Shown here piece by piece: positions 33,625 through 41,519 of a stretch of DNA of 42,502 bases (its first letter is position 1; the number at the start of each line of letters is the position of its first letter). This DNA comes from Venenivibrio stagnispumantis (GTDB lineage: Bacteria > Aquificota > Aquificia > Aquificales > Hydrogenothermaceae): contig NZ_FXTX01000014.1 of assembly GCF_900182795.1 (NCBI RefSeq), forward strand, positions 1 to 42,502, written 5' to 3'. Both the position numbers and the translations under genes were made by a program. The notes under the pieces were generated by a model. That model searched no databases. It had not been told where the DNA came from and saw only the letters and a list, made by a program, of their open reading frames with translations.

Positions 33625-33873
33625 TTATTTTTTTAAACTTTCTCTTAAAAATTTTACAAGATTTTCTTCTGTAACAGCCCCATAGATTATATTTATCTTT
33701 TTACCATTTTTTACAATATAAGTAGTAGGTGTTCCAAATATTGGAAAGATTACCTGATTTTTTGGATTATTGGCATAGATTGGAAAATCTTTATCTTGAA
33801 AATTATTTTCTTTACCATCTATTGCAAATGCTATATTTATAAAATATATTAAAAATAAAAATAATCTTTTCAT
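33625..33873 (-). CDS. Exported thioredoxin-like remnant without CxxC
   Basis: An 82-aa protein with a signal peptide (MKRLFLFLIYFINIAFA) joined after about 10 residues to what looks like the C-terminal half of a TlpA/thioredoxin-like protein: DFPIYANNPKNQVIFPIF, then GTPTTYIVKNGKKINIIYG (cis-Pro loop and the following strands) and a last helix. The N-terminal half with the CxxC redox site is missing, while the frame stays open. I infer an internal in-frame deletion; redox activity is impossible. Whether the short product has any role is unknown. Confidence 0.6.
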   Translation of the reverse strand: MKRLFLFLIYFINIAFAIDGKENNFQDKDFPIYANNPKNQVIFPIFGTPTTYIVKNGKKINIIYGAVTEENLVKFLRESLKK

Positions 33874-33874
33874 T

Positions 33875-34276
33875 TCAGACCTTATTTTGAACTCTTAAAA
33901 TTTTTCCAAATAAAGATAATGAAAAAATTATATCTTTTTTAACTTTTGTTTTTCTTTTTTCTTTTGCATCTGTGAGGATAAATTCTTCTTTTTCTTCTCC
34001 GAGATATTTAAACATTCCCCATTTATTTTTTTCTCTGAATAATATAAAATCTCCTTTTGTTAAAACAACCGGTGGAACTTTGGCTATAAGTATCCATAAA
34101 TTTTTGATATTTACCCAAAAACAATTTTCTTTAAAATTTTCTATATTTTCTACCAATATAAGCGGTGTTTCTATATCTTCTATGGGTTTTATCTTTCCTT
34201 TATCTTCTGTAATTTGATAAGCTTTTAGAAATATTTTTAGTATTTCAGCCGGCTTTTCTTGTTGGGATTGTTGCAT
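33875..34276 (-). CDS. Hypothetical protein with beta-rich, S24/S26-like C-terminal part
   Basis: A 133-aa protein. Residues 70-133 (VLTKGDFILFREKNKWGMFK, then ILTDAKEKRK and LFGKILRVQNK) are a run of short strands that loosely recall the S24/S26 peptidase-like fold (KGD, then a GKI/GRV strand). No catalytic Ser/Lys pair is evident, so I assign no function. It overlaps the upstream 82-aa gene by 32 nt and precedes the thioredoxin-like remnant by 1 nt. Confidence 0.65.
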   Translation of the reverse strand: MQQSQQEKPAEILKIFLKAYQITEDKGKIKPIEDIETPLILVENIENFKENCFWVNIKNLWILIAKVPPVVLTKGDFILFREKNKWGMFKYLGEEKEEFILTDAKEKRKTKVKKDIIFSLSLFGKILRVQNKV

Positions 34277-34493
34277 TTCTACTTTGCTCTTTTAAGATAT
34301 TGATAGATTGGACTACCATAAAAAATGCATGTTCTAAATTTATAAGTGCCGCTTCAAAATCTTTATCTTGAGTATTAAATCTTAGCTCTCTTACTTCTCT
34401 ATATAGTTGGTCTACATTTGTGCCAAGTTGGAATGCAAGGGTAAAAACTCTTGCTATTAAATCATCTAATTTTTTTCTTTCTTTATTTGTCAT
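34245..34493 (-). CDS. Small helical hypothetical protein (82 aa)
   Basis: An all-helical-looking protein beginning MTNKERKKLDDLIARVFTLA and ending NATIPTRKAG. There are no membrane segments, Cys pairs or recognised domain. It lies 11 nt downstream of purQ and overlaps the next gene by 32 nt, so all belong to one transcript. I do not recognise a family; the amphipathic helices suggest a dimeric or coiled-coil protein. Confidence 0.65.
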   Translation of the reverse strand: MTNKERKKLDDLIARVFTLAFQLGTNVDQLYREVRELRFNTQDKDFEAALINLEHAFFMVVQSINILKEQSRNATIPTRKAG

Positions 34494-34504
34494 TTTTTCC
34501 TCTT

Positions 34505-35185
34505 TTAGCTTATTATTGATTTTAATATTTTAACTCCATCTTCACTGCCAAGTAATATTTCACTTGCTCTTTCCGGATGCGGCATCAATCCGAAAACATT
34601 TTTATTTTTGTTGGTTATTCCGGCTATATTTTGCAATGAGCCATTAGGATTGCTATCTTCTGTTATATTTCCATTTTCATCACAATATCTTAATATTATC
34701 TGTCCGTTTTTCTCCATCTCTTCTAAAGTTTCTTCATCACAAAAATAATTTCCATCATGATGGGCAATAGGTATCTGTAATATTTCTCCTTTTTTTGTTA
34801 ATTTTGTAAATGGTGTATCATTATTTTCAACTTTTAGATACTGTTTTTTACAGATAAATCTGCCGTGATTGTTAGGTAGTAATGCCCCCGGTAATAAATG
34901 GCTTTCTGTTAATATCTGAAATCCGTTGCATATTCCTATTACTAATTTTCCTTTTTCTGCAAATTCTTTTATAGCATTTGTAAGAGGTGTATGTGAAGCT
35001 ATTGCTCCCGGTCTTAAATAATCTCCGAAAGAAAATCCCCCCGGAATTACTACACAATCAAATTTAGATAAATCAGTTTCTCTATAATCTACAAACTGGG
35101 CATCTTTTTTTAATATCTGGGTAATAACATAATACATATCATAATCACAATTAGAACCGGGATATACAGCTATTGCAAATCTCAA
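34505..35185 (-). CDS. purQ: Phosphoribosylformylglycinamidine synthase subunit PurQ
   Basis: PurQ is the glutaminase subunit of FGAM synthase and supplies ammonia for the fourth purine step. The 226-aa class I amidotransferase shows GGFSFGDYLRPGAIAS, the nucleophile elbow IGICNGFQIL with Cys, and the His/Glu pair in LMPHPERASE. The start is TTG. It follows purS by 1 nt, the usual purS-purQ order; the large subunit purL is not in the window. Confidence 0.96.
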   Translation of the reverse strand: MRFAIAVYPGSNCDYDMYYVITQILKKDAQFVDYRETDLSKFDCVVIPGGFSFGDYLRPGAIASHTPLTNAIKEFAEKGKLVIGICNGFQILTESHLLPGALLPNNHGRFICKKQYLKVENNDTPFTKLTKKGEILQIPIAHHDGNYFCDEETLEEMEKNGQIILRYCDENGNITEDSNPNGSLQNIAGITNKNKNVFGLMPHPERASEILLGSEDGVKILKSIIS

Positions 35186-35186
35186 C

Positions 35187-35435
35187 TTACCTTACCTCTA
35201 CAACTTCTATTTCATAATCTTCTATCAAATCATTAACAAGGGCTTTTTTTGCCATCTCTTTTGCTTCTTCTAAGGCTTTATCTTTTTCTTTATCTTCAAT
35301 ATATACTTCTATATATTTTCCTACTTTTACATCCTTTACATCATTAAATCCAAGGGATTTTAAACTTTCTGCAACAGCTCTACCTTGAGGGTCTAAAACT
35401 CCTTTTCTTGGTTTGATGAAAAACTTTATAAGCAT
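35187..35435 (-). CDS. purS: Phosphoribosylformylglycinamidine synthase subunit PurS
   Basis: An 82-aa PurS protein, which bridges PurL and PurQ in the three-part FGAM synthase. The start KFFIKPRKGVLDPQGRAVAE, then the SLGFNDVKDVKVGKYIEV strand-helix pattern and the final DYEIEVVEV, are diagnostic. It precedes purQ by 1 nt and follows the heptose kinase gene after a 45-nt spacer. Confidence 0.95.
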   Translation of the reverse strand: MLIKFFIKPRKGVLDPQGRAVAESLKSLGFNDVKDVKVGKYIEVYIEDKEKDKALEEAKEMAKKALVNDLIEDYEIEVVEVR

Positions 35436-35480
35436 TTTTCTTCTCCTTCCAAAATCTTAAAAATATTATAACATTATAGT

Positions 35481-36434
35481 TTAACTGAAAAGAGAGGTTA
35501 ATATATCTTCTGTAACTGTTGCCGTTCCTATTTCTCCTACAACATAACCGGCAGCATAATTTGCAATTATTGCACTTTCTTCCCAACTTGCTCCGATTGA
35601 TTTAGCCATTGATAGGACAGATATTACTGTATCTCCTGCTCCGGTCACATCATAAACTTTTTTAGCTTTTGCAGGAATTTTTATTACTTTATCTTTTTCA
35701 AAAAGAGCCATACCTTCACTACTTAAAGTTATAAGAACTCTTTGAAGATTTAGATTTTCCATTATTTTTTTTGCTACATTTTCTAAACTTTCTTCTTTGT
35801 CTGCTTTAACAAGTTCATAGGCTTCTTTTCTATTTGGTGTTAATATTGTTGTATTTTTATAAAGCATAAAGTTAGAAGGTTTTGGGTCTACAAATATCAT
35901 CTTTCCGGAAGATACTAATAAATCCATAATATTTTGGGTAATTACACCTTTTCCGTAATCAGATACAATAATACTATCTACCTTATCTAAAACATTTTTT
36001 ATATTTTTTATTATCTCTTCTTCTATTTCCTTAGAAAGTTTAGCTTTATTTTCTCTGTCTATTCTAAGTAATTGCTGGCTTACTGCTATAATTCTTGTTT
36101 TTTCTATTGTTGGTCTTTCTTTATCTTCTACAAGGGCATATTTTATATTTTTTTCTTCAAGCAGATTTTTTAATATTTTTGCATTTTCATCTTTGCCGAC
36201 AACACCAATTAAAATAGCTTCTGCATTTAATGATGCTATATTATTGGCAACATTAGAAGCTCCGCCAAGATTATAATTTTCTTTAATTACTTCAACAACC
36301 GGAACAGGTGCTTCCGGAGAAATTCTTTCCACATTTCCCCAAAGATATTTATCTAAAATAATATCTCCTATCACAAGGATTTTTGCTTTTTTCAGATTAG
36401 ATATTATCTCAAGGGCTCTTTCTTTTTGTATCAT
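35481..36434 (-). CDS. rfaE1: D-glycero-beta-D-manno-heptose-7-phosphate kinase (HldE kinase domain)
   Basis: A 317-aa PfkB-family sugar kinase of the RfaE/HldE type. It begins with ILVIGDIILDKYLWGNVERI, has SPEAPVPVVEVIKENYNLGG (the substrate region of heptose kinases), and the C-terminal PfkB signature VYDVTGAGDTVISVLSM. It phosphorylates heptose 7-phosphate for ADP-heptose, the inner-core sugar of lipopolysaccharide. Only the kinase domain is present; the adenylyltransferase of bifunctional HldE must be encoded elsewhere. It overlaps the argC stop by 4 nt. Confidence 0.88.
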   Translation of the reverse strand: MIQKERALEIISNLKKAKILVIGDIILDKYLWGNVERISPEAPVPVVEVIKENYNLGGASNVANNIASLNAEAILIGVVGKDENAKILKNLLEEKNIKYALVEDKERPTIEKTRIIAVSQQLLRIDRENKAKLSKEIEEEIIKNIKNVLDKVDSIIVSDYGKGVITQNIMDLLVSSGKMIFVDPKPSNFMLYKNTTILTPNRKEAYELVKADKEESLENVAKKIMENLNLQRVLITLSSEGMALFEKDKVIKIPAKAKKVYDVTGAGDTVISVLSMAKSIGASWEESAIIANYAAGYVVGEIGTATVTEDILTSLFS

Positions 36435-37447
36435 GGCCAGATAGAATAATTAATTAATCCTTCTGTTTCATCTATATTAAGGATTATATTCATATTTTGG
36501 ATTGCTTGGGAAGATGCACCTTTACCAAGATTATCTATTGCTGATATAATTGTGATTAATCCGGTTTTTTTATCTTCCGTTATGTAAATATCACAAAAAT
36601 TTGTTCCTGCAACTTCTTTAATTCTTGGCGGTTTATCGCTTATTCTTATAAATGGTTCATTTTTATATTTTTCTTTAAATATTTGAATAATTTCATCTTT
36701 TGAAAGATTTATTTTTATATTTATTGTTGATAGCATTCCTCTTGATACTGGAATAATATGAGGAATAAATCTTATATTAATATTTTTCTTTGATAAATCT
36801 GACAAAATAAACTCAATTTCCGGTGTATGTCTATGCTTTTCAACAGAATAAGCATAAGCATTTGAAAATGCTTCCGGATATAAAAAATCTTCTTTTAAAT
36901 GTCTTCCTGCTCCGGATATTCCTGATAATGAATTGATAATTATTATATCTTCTATTTTATCTACAACCGGATACAAAGCAAGGATTATAGATGTTGGATA
37001 ACAACCTGGATTTGCAATAATAGTAGCTTTTTTTATATCTTCTCTATAAATTTCCGGCAGTCCATAAACTGCCTCATTAAGCAAATCATCATAAGGATGT
37101 TCAAAATTATAATAATCCAGATATACTGATTTATCTTTTATTCTGTAAGCAGCAGATAAATCTATTACTATTTTGCCTTTATCTTTTAAAGATTTTGTAA
37201 TATGCAAAGATGCGTCATGAGGAAGACATAAAAAATATATATCGGATTTTTCTAAATCTATATCTTCTGTAAAAATTAAATCTTGGTATTTAGATTTATA
37301 TAAGAAGGGAAAGACATCTTTTAATGCCTTTCCTTTATATTGTCTTGATGTTATCTGATTTACATTAACATATCTGTGATTTGATAATATTCTTAATAAT
37401 TCTATGCCTGTATATCCGGAAGCTCCGATAACAGCAACATTTTTCAT
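36431..37447 (-). CDS. argC: N-acetyl-gamma-glutamyl-phosphate reductase ArgC
   Basis: ArgC reduces N-acetylglutamyl phosphate to the semialdehyde in arginine synthesis. The 338-aa protein has the nucleotide-binding start VAVIGASGYTGIELLRIL, the catalytic Cys in IIANPGCYPTSIIL, SGISGAGRH and a KHRHTPEIEF segment containing the catalytic His. It lies 8 nt downstream of rpsI, apparently cotranscribed with the ribosomal genes. Confidence 0.96.
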   Translation of the reverse strand: MKNVAVIGASGYTGIELLRILSNHRYVNVNQITSRQYKGKALKDVFPFLYKSKYQDLIFTEDIDLEKSDIYFLCLPHDASLHITKSLKDKGKIVIDLSAAYRIKDKSVYLDYYNFEHPYDDLLNEAVYGLPEIYREDIKKATIIANPGCYPTSIILALYPVVDKIEDIIIINSLSGISGAGRHLKEDFLYPEAFSNAYAYSVEKHRHTPEIEFILSDLSKKNINIRFIPHIIPVSRGMLSTINIKINLSKDEIIQIFKEKYKNEPFIRISDKPPRIKEVAGTNFCDIYITEDKKTGLITIISAIDNLGKGASSQAIQNMNIILNIDETEGLINYSIWP

Positions 37448-37455
37448 AATAAATA

Positions 37456-37890
37456 TTAACGTTTAGACCATCTGTATTTCGCTCTTGCACCCATTTGAGC
37501 GTATTTTTTACGTTCTTTAACTCTTGCATCTCTTGTCATTAATCCTGCAGATTTTAGAGGAGTTCTAAATGCAGGATTATAAGCTTCAAGGGCTTTCGCT
37601 ATTCCATACATAACCGCCTCTGCTTGAGCCGGTTTTCCACTGCCTTCTACTGTTGCATATACATCAAATTTTCCAAGAGTTTCAGTTACTACAAAAGGTT
37701 GATTTATTTTTTCAATAAGAATATCTCTTTCAAAATAATCTTTTGCATTCCATTCTTTACCTGATGAAGATTTAACAAATATTCTTCCTTCTCCAGGTAA
37801 TATCCATACTCTTGCAACTGCTTCTTTTCTTCTACCGGTTCCGTATTTTGCTACCTTAGGGTCTATTTTGATTGCTTTTTCTGTAGCCAA
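37456..37890 (-). CDS. rpsI: 30S ribosomal protein S9
   Basis: A 144-aa uS9 protein with KYGTGRRKEAVARVWILPG at the start of the domain and the conserved C-terminus KKYAQMGARAKYRWSKR, which reaches the P-site tRNA. An N-terminal extension of about 13 residues precedes the core. The start is TTG behind a strong AGGAGG. It follows rplM by 12 nt in the universal rplM-rpsI order. Confidence 0.97.
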   Translation of the reverse strand: MATEKAIKIDPKVAKYGTGRRKEAVARVWILPGEGRIFVKSSSGKEWNAKDYFERDILIEKINQPFVVTETLGKFDVYATVEGSGKPAQAEAVMYGIAKALEAYNPAFRTPLKSAGLMTRDARVKERKKYAQMGARAKYRWSKR

Positions 37891-37902
37891 AGTTTAACCT
37901 CC

Positions 37903-38355
37903 TTATATAGCTTTCCATAATTTAGCTAAATCTTCAAGTGGCTTCGGATTTTGTGCTTGATGAGGATGTTCCGAGCCAGTATATATCTTTAATCTTTTCA
38001 TAAATCTTTTTTGCAATTTATTCTTAGGAAGCATTCTTTCAACAGCCAATGCTAACACTTCTTCTGGCTTGTTTTGGAGCATCCATTCAAGAGTTCTTAC
38101 TTTCAATCCACCTGGTCTATTTGTATGGAATTTATATTCTTTATCTGTTAATTTTTTTCCGGTTACAGTTATTTTATCTGCGTTTAAAACGATAACAAAA
38201 TCTCCACAATCTACATCTTTTTGGAATACAGGTTTATGTTTTCCTCTTAAAACATTTGCTATTAGAGATGCCAATCTTCCAAGGTTTTTTCCGGTTGCAT
38301 CAATTACATACCAATCTCTCTTAACATCTTCTTTGCGAAGATAGAATGTTTTCAT
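37903..38355 (-). CDS. rplM: 50S ribosomal protein L13
   Basis: A 150-aa uL13 protein: WYVIDATGKNLGRLASLIAN, then LRGKHKPVFQKDVDCGDFVI and AVERMLPKNKLQKRFMKRL are the family blocks. It is the first gene of rplM-rpsI-argC-rfaE1-purS-purQ, with GGAG before the ATG and a consensus-like promoter about 50 nt upstream. Confidence 0.97.
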   Translation of the reverse strand: MKTFYLRKEDVKRDWYVIDATGKNLGRLASLIANVLRGKHKPVFQKDVDCGDFVIVLNADKITVTGKKLTDKEYKFHTNRPGGLKVRTLEWMLQNKPEEVLALAVERMLPKNKLQKRFMKRLKIYTGSEHPHQAQNPKPLEDLAKLWKAI

Positions 38356-38405
38356 CTTCTTTCACTCCTTTCAGATTTTATTTACAACAAATTAAGCAAA
38401 ACAGT

Positions 38406-38434
38406 ATTATACATTAAAAATATAAAAAAATCAA
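38406..38434 (-). promoter_or_regulatory. Sigma-70-type promoter of rplM-rpsI
   Basis: TTGATT (38429-38434) and TATAAT (38406-38411) on the minus strand have a 17-nt spacer, about 50 nt before the rplM ATG. It occupies the 82-nt gap after hpf. Confidence 0.65.
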
Positions 38435-38437
38435 TTA

Positions 38438-39001
38438 TTAAACATTTGAAGCAATTAAGCCATAATTTCCGGCTTTCTTTCTGTAAATAACATTAATTTC
38501 CCCTGTTTCTGCATTTCTAAATGGCAAGAAAAATGTTCCCATTTCTTCAAGAAGCAATCTTGCATCTTCCACAGTCATAGGTTTTTCAACCGGTAAAGGC
38601 TCTAAGGTTATTAATGGTCTTTCTATGGATGGTGTTTCTGCAGTATGTTCTTTTAATGATTCAAGCTTAGCTGCTCTTCTTTTTTCTTCTACCCTTCTGC
38701 TTTTTAATCTAATTAATTGTCTTTCTACTTCATCCATAGCAAAATCTATTGCAGAATACAAATCATTACTTTCTTCCCATGCGTGGATAACACCACCACC
38801 GGGTGTATTAAAATAGATATCTATATCTACTCTATTTCTATGTCTGTGTTTTTCAAAATCATACACTACCCTAACTCTAACAGAATCTTCAGATACATCT
38901 AAATCTTTGATGTATCTTTTAATTCTTTCAAGCCTATGTTCTGTGTAAGCTTTGATAAAATCTGTTACATCAATGTTTTTTCCAACGTGTTCAATCTGCA
39001 T
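38438..39001 (-). CDS. hpf: Ribosome hibernation promoting factor, long form
   Basis: A 187-aa long-form HPF. The N-terminal S30AE domain (residues 1-105) begins MQIEHVGKNIDVTDFIKAYT and binds the 30S subunit. The C-terminal domain (about 130-187; EKPMTVEDARLLLEEMGTFF, then FRNAETGEINVIYRKKAG) dimerises and thus pairs ribosomes into inactive 100S particles. It lies 14 nt downstream of rpoN, a common and conserved rpoN-hpf linkage. GGAGG precedes the ATG. Confidence 0.95.
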   Translation of the reverse strand: MQIEHVGKNIDVTDFIKAYTEHRLERIKRYIKDLDVSEDSVRVRVVYDFEKHRHRNRVDIDIYFNTPGGGVIHAWEESNDLYSAIDFAMDEVERQLIRLKSRRVEEKRRAAKLESLKEHTAETPSIERPLITLEPLPVEKPMTVEDARLLLEEMGTFFLPFRNAETGEINVIYRKKAGNYGLIASNV

Positions 39002-39015
39002 TTTCTTGCCTCCTT

Positions 39016-40332
39016 TTATGTAATAACCTTTCTTTTTCTTGAATCCGGTATATTCATTTCTTCTCTATATTTTGCAACTGTTCTTCTTGCTACTTTTATT
39101 CCTTTTTCTTGTAATATCTGGGCTATCTGTGTATCACTTAAAGGATTAGATTTATCTTCTTCTTCTATTAATTTTTGAATTAAATATTTTACACTTTCTG
39201 GTGAAATATTTCCACTTTCTGTATTTAGTTTTGTTGAGAAAAATGCTTTAAGTGGCAAAAATCCTTGTGGTGTTTGTGCATATTTAGATGAAACAATTCT
39301 GCTAATTGTTGATTCATGTAAATCCATCTCTTTTGCTACATCTTTTAATGTAAGTGGTTTTATATGTTCTTTTCCGTATTTTAAAAAATCTTTTTGATGA
39401 TTAACAAGAATTTTTGCAAGTTTGTATAATTCTTCTCTTCTTTGTTGTAGCCCTTTAACTATTCCTATTGCTTGTTGTAATTTTGTATATAAAAATTGTT
39501 TTGTTTGGGGATTAATATTTTTATTATTTAAAGCTTTTTTATAAGAATTTACAAATTTTAGTTTTGGAATATTTTTTTCATTTATTACTATCTCAAATTC
39601 TTCCGGATTGCCATCTGTTGGTGTTCTTTCATATATAAATATATCCGGCTCTACATATATAGTGTTTTCAGATGAAAAATTTGATAATGGATAAGGATTA
39701 AGTAATTTAATTAATTGGATTTTTTCTTCTATTTTTTCATCTTTATATTTCTTTTTAAGATAATCAATATCTGTAATATGTTCTAAATCTTGGTTTATAA
39801 TATCTTTTATTATCTGGTCTTCGCCAAATCTCTCTTCATATTGAACAATCAATGCCTCTTTTATATTAAGTGATGCTATACCGGCTGGCTCTAATCTTGT
39901 TATTCTTTTTCTTATATTTTCTACTATTTCTTCATCTACTTTAAATTTCTCTGCAATCTCTTTAATTGGGGTATCTAAAAATCCTTTTTCGTTGAGATTT
40001 CCTACTATTTCATAAGCTATCTCTTTTTCATTATCATCAAATTCTAAATCTATTTGAGAAGAGATAAAATCTAAAAAAGATGGTTGATAAGCTATTCTGT
40101 TTAAAGGATTATCTTTTTCTTCATCATCTTCATAATAATCATATTTTGGCTCATAATCAATATCATTTTTTATAATATTAATCTCTTCTTCTAAAAATGG
40201 ATTTTCTTCAAGCTCATTTCTAATTAGTTCTTCTATTTCAACTTTTTGAAGGGTTAAAATTGTTATCTGTTGTTTTAAACTTAATGTAAGGGTTAATTTA
40301 TTTTTTAATTTTAGTGATAATGTGTTTTTCAT
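39016..40332 (-). CDS. rpoN: RNA polymerase sigma-54 factor RpoN
   Basis: Sigma-54 recognises -24/-12 promoters and needs AAA+ activators. The 438-aa protein has the N-terminal activator region ([20 protein letters not shown], residues about 10-50), a short acidic region II, the core-binding domain, the HTH ([20 protein letters not shown] near 330) and the RpoN box [12 protein letters not shown] near the end. It overlaps the pyrF stop by 4 nt and precedes hpf. No activator gene is in the window. Confidence 0.96.
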   Translation of the reverse strand: MKNTLSLKLKNKLTLTLSLKQQITILTLQKVEIEELIRNELEENPFLEEEINIIKNDIDYEPKYDYYEDDEEKDNPLNRIAYQPSFLDFISSQIDLEFDDNEKEIAYEIVGNLNEKGFLDTPIKEIAEKFKVDEEIVENIRKRITRLEPAGIASLNIKEALIVQYEERFGEDQIIKDIINQDLEHITDIDYLKKKYKDEKIEEKIQLIKLLNPYPLSNFSSENTIYVEPDIFIYERTPTDGNPEEFEIVINEKNIPKLKFVNSYKKALNNKNINPQTKQFLYTKLQQAIGIVKGLQQRREELYKLAKILVNHQKDFLKYGKEHIKPLTLKDVAKEMDLHESTISRIVSSKYAQTPQGFLPLKAFFSTKLNTESGNISPESVKYLIQKLIEEEDKSNPLSDTQIAQILQEKGIKVARRTVAKYREEMNIPDSRKRKVIT

Positions 40333-41015
40333 ACCCTCATCCTGTTAATTATCTCTTCTATTATTTTATTTTTATTTTCAGCTTTTAATATAGGTCTTCC
40401 TACTACTATTATATCTGCTCCATTTTTTACTGCTTCTTCCGGTGTTGCTATTCTCTGTTGGTCATCCATTTTATTATTATCAAATCTTATACCGGGGACA
40501 ACTGCTATAAAATCTTTATTTATATTTTCTTTTAAAAATCTAACTTCATGGGCAGATGAAACAACTCCATCTATTCCTATATCAATTGCTGTTTTTGCCA
40601 AGTTAAAAGCAAGCTCTTTTAAAGAATATTCTGTCTTTATATAATTTTTATATTCTTCATTATGGCTTGTTAAGATGGTTACAGCTATAACTTTTAGATT
40701 TGAGTTTTGTTTTGCTTCGTATGCTTTTTCAAGCATTTCTTTACCACCAAGAGAGTGGATAGTAAGGTAATCTATATTTAGCTCCTTAGCCGATAAAACT
40801 CCATTATATACTGTGTTTGGAATATCATGAAGTTTTAAATCTAAGAATATCTCAAATCCAAGATTTTTTATATAATCAATCAAGCCATAACCACCTTTTA
40901 TAAATAAGTTGTATCCTATTTTTATAATAATATCTTTATGCTCTATCTCTTTTATTACTTTTTTTGCTTCTTCTAAATCATTAATATCAACAGCAAATGC
41001 TAATTTTTTCTCCAC
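40329..41015 (-). CDS. pyrF: Orotidine 5'-phosphate decarboxylase PyrF
   Basis: PyrF makes UMP from OMP. The 228-aa barrel carries the catalytic Asp-Lys-Asp set in [20 protein letters not shown] and the phosphate loop [28 protein letters not shown] is the other signature. The start is GTG with AAGGAGAG upstream. It heads the pyrF-rpoN-hpf transcript, which has its own promoter. Confidence 0.96.
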   Translation of the reverse strand: MEKKLAFAVDINDLEEAKKVIKEIEHKDIIIKIGYNLFIKGGYGLIDYIKNLGFEIFLDLKLHDIPNTVYNGVLSAKELNIDYLTIHSLGGKEMLEKAYEAKQNSNLKVIAVTILTSHNEEYKNYIKTEYSLKELAFNLAKTAIDIGIDGVVSSAHEVRFLKENINKDFIAVVPGIRFDNNKMDDQQRIATPEEAVKNGADIIVVGRPILKAENKNKIIEEIINRMRV

Positions 41016-41050
41016 TTTCTCTCCTTATGCAAAATTTATGCCAAAAAAAT

Positions 41051-41079
41051 ATTTTATCCTCATTTTAAATTTAAGGCAA
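41051..41079 (-). promoter_or_regulatory. Sigma-70-type promoter of pyrF-rpoN-hpf
   Basis: TTGCCT (41074-41079) and TAAAAT (41051-41056) on the minus strand are 17 nt apart, about 36 nt before the pyrF GTG. The divergent higA-like gene has a possible -10 (TATGAT, 41092-41097) on + in the same 129-nt gap. Confidence 0.5.
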
Positions 41080-41144
41080 CTTTTATTAAGCTATGATAAA
41101 CTTATTATGAATTTACCTTTTAAAGATAATAAAAAGGTTTTGTG

Positions 41145-41498
41145 ATGAATATAAAAGAATTCAAAGAAGCTTTAAAAAATAAGCAGTATATAGAAGCTGT
41201 TCCTATTGTTGAGCTTAAAAGAGAACCTACACATCCAGGAGAAATTCTTGAAGAAGAATTTATGAAGCCTTTAGGGCTTTCCCAATCAAAACTTGCTAAA
41301 GAACTTGGAGTTAGTATAAGGGCTATTAATGAGATAATAAATAAAAAAAGAGGAATAACTCCTGAAATGGCTATTAGACTTTCTCAAAGGTTTGGAACAA
41401 CTGCAGAATTCTGGCTTGGATTACAAATAGATTATGATTTATGGAAAGCATACAATAAACCAAGTAGAAAATTTAAAAATAAATCTGTTAATTATTGA
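41145..41498 (+). CDS. higA: HigA/VapI-family antitoxin-like regulator
   Basis: A 117-aa HTH protein. PTHPGEILEEEFMKPLGLSQ, then KLAKELGVSIRAINEIINKKRG is the XRE-type helix-turn-helix. RFGTTAEFWLGLQIDYDLWKAY is the C-terminal signature of HigA antitoxins. The ATG at 41145 has AAGG 7 nt before it; a GTG three bases earlier is possible. HigA normally follows its toxin HigB, but the 126 nt upstream encode no RelE-like protein and dapF-like follows, so it appears orphaned. It may regulate itself or neighbours. Confidence 0.85.
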   Translation: MNIKEFKEALKNKQYIEAVPIVELKREPTHPGEILEEEFMKPLGLSQSKLAKELGVSIRAINEIINKKRGITPEMAIRLSQRFGTTAEFWLGLQIDYDLWKAYNKPSRKFKNKSVNY

Positions 41499-41519
41499 TA
41501 TTTATAGCAGGAGGTTTGT

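Noticed and set aside
41029-41042. GG-N10-GC spacing (TGGCATAAATTTTGCA on the minus strand) resembling a sigma-54 promoter before pyrF-rpoN
   Set aside because: Transcription would start about 2 nt before the pyrF GTG and exclude its clear AAGGAGAG ribosome-binding site. A better sigma-70-type promoter lies just upstream.
40909-41145. 78-codon + strand frame upstream of the HigA-like gene as a possible HigB toxin
   Set aside because: Half lies antisense to pyrF, it has no ribosome-binding site and its sequence does not resemble RelE/HigB.
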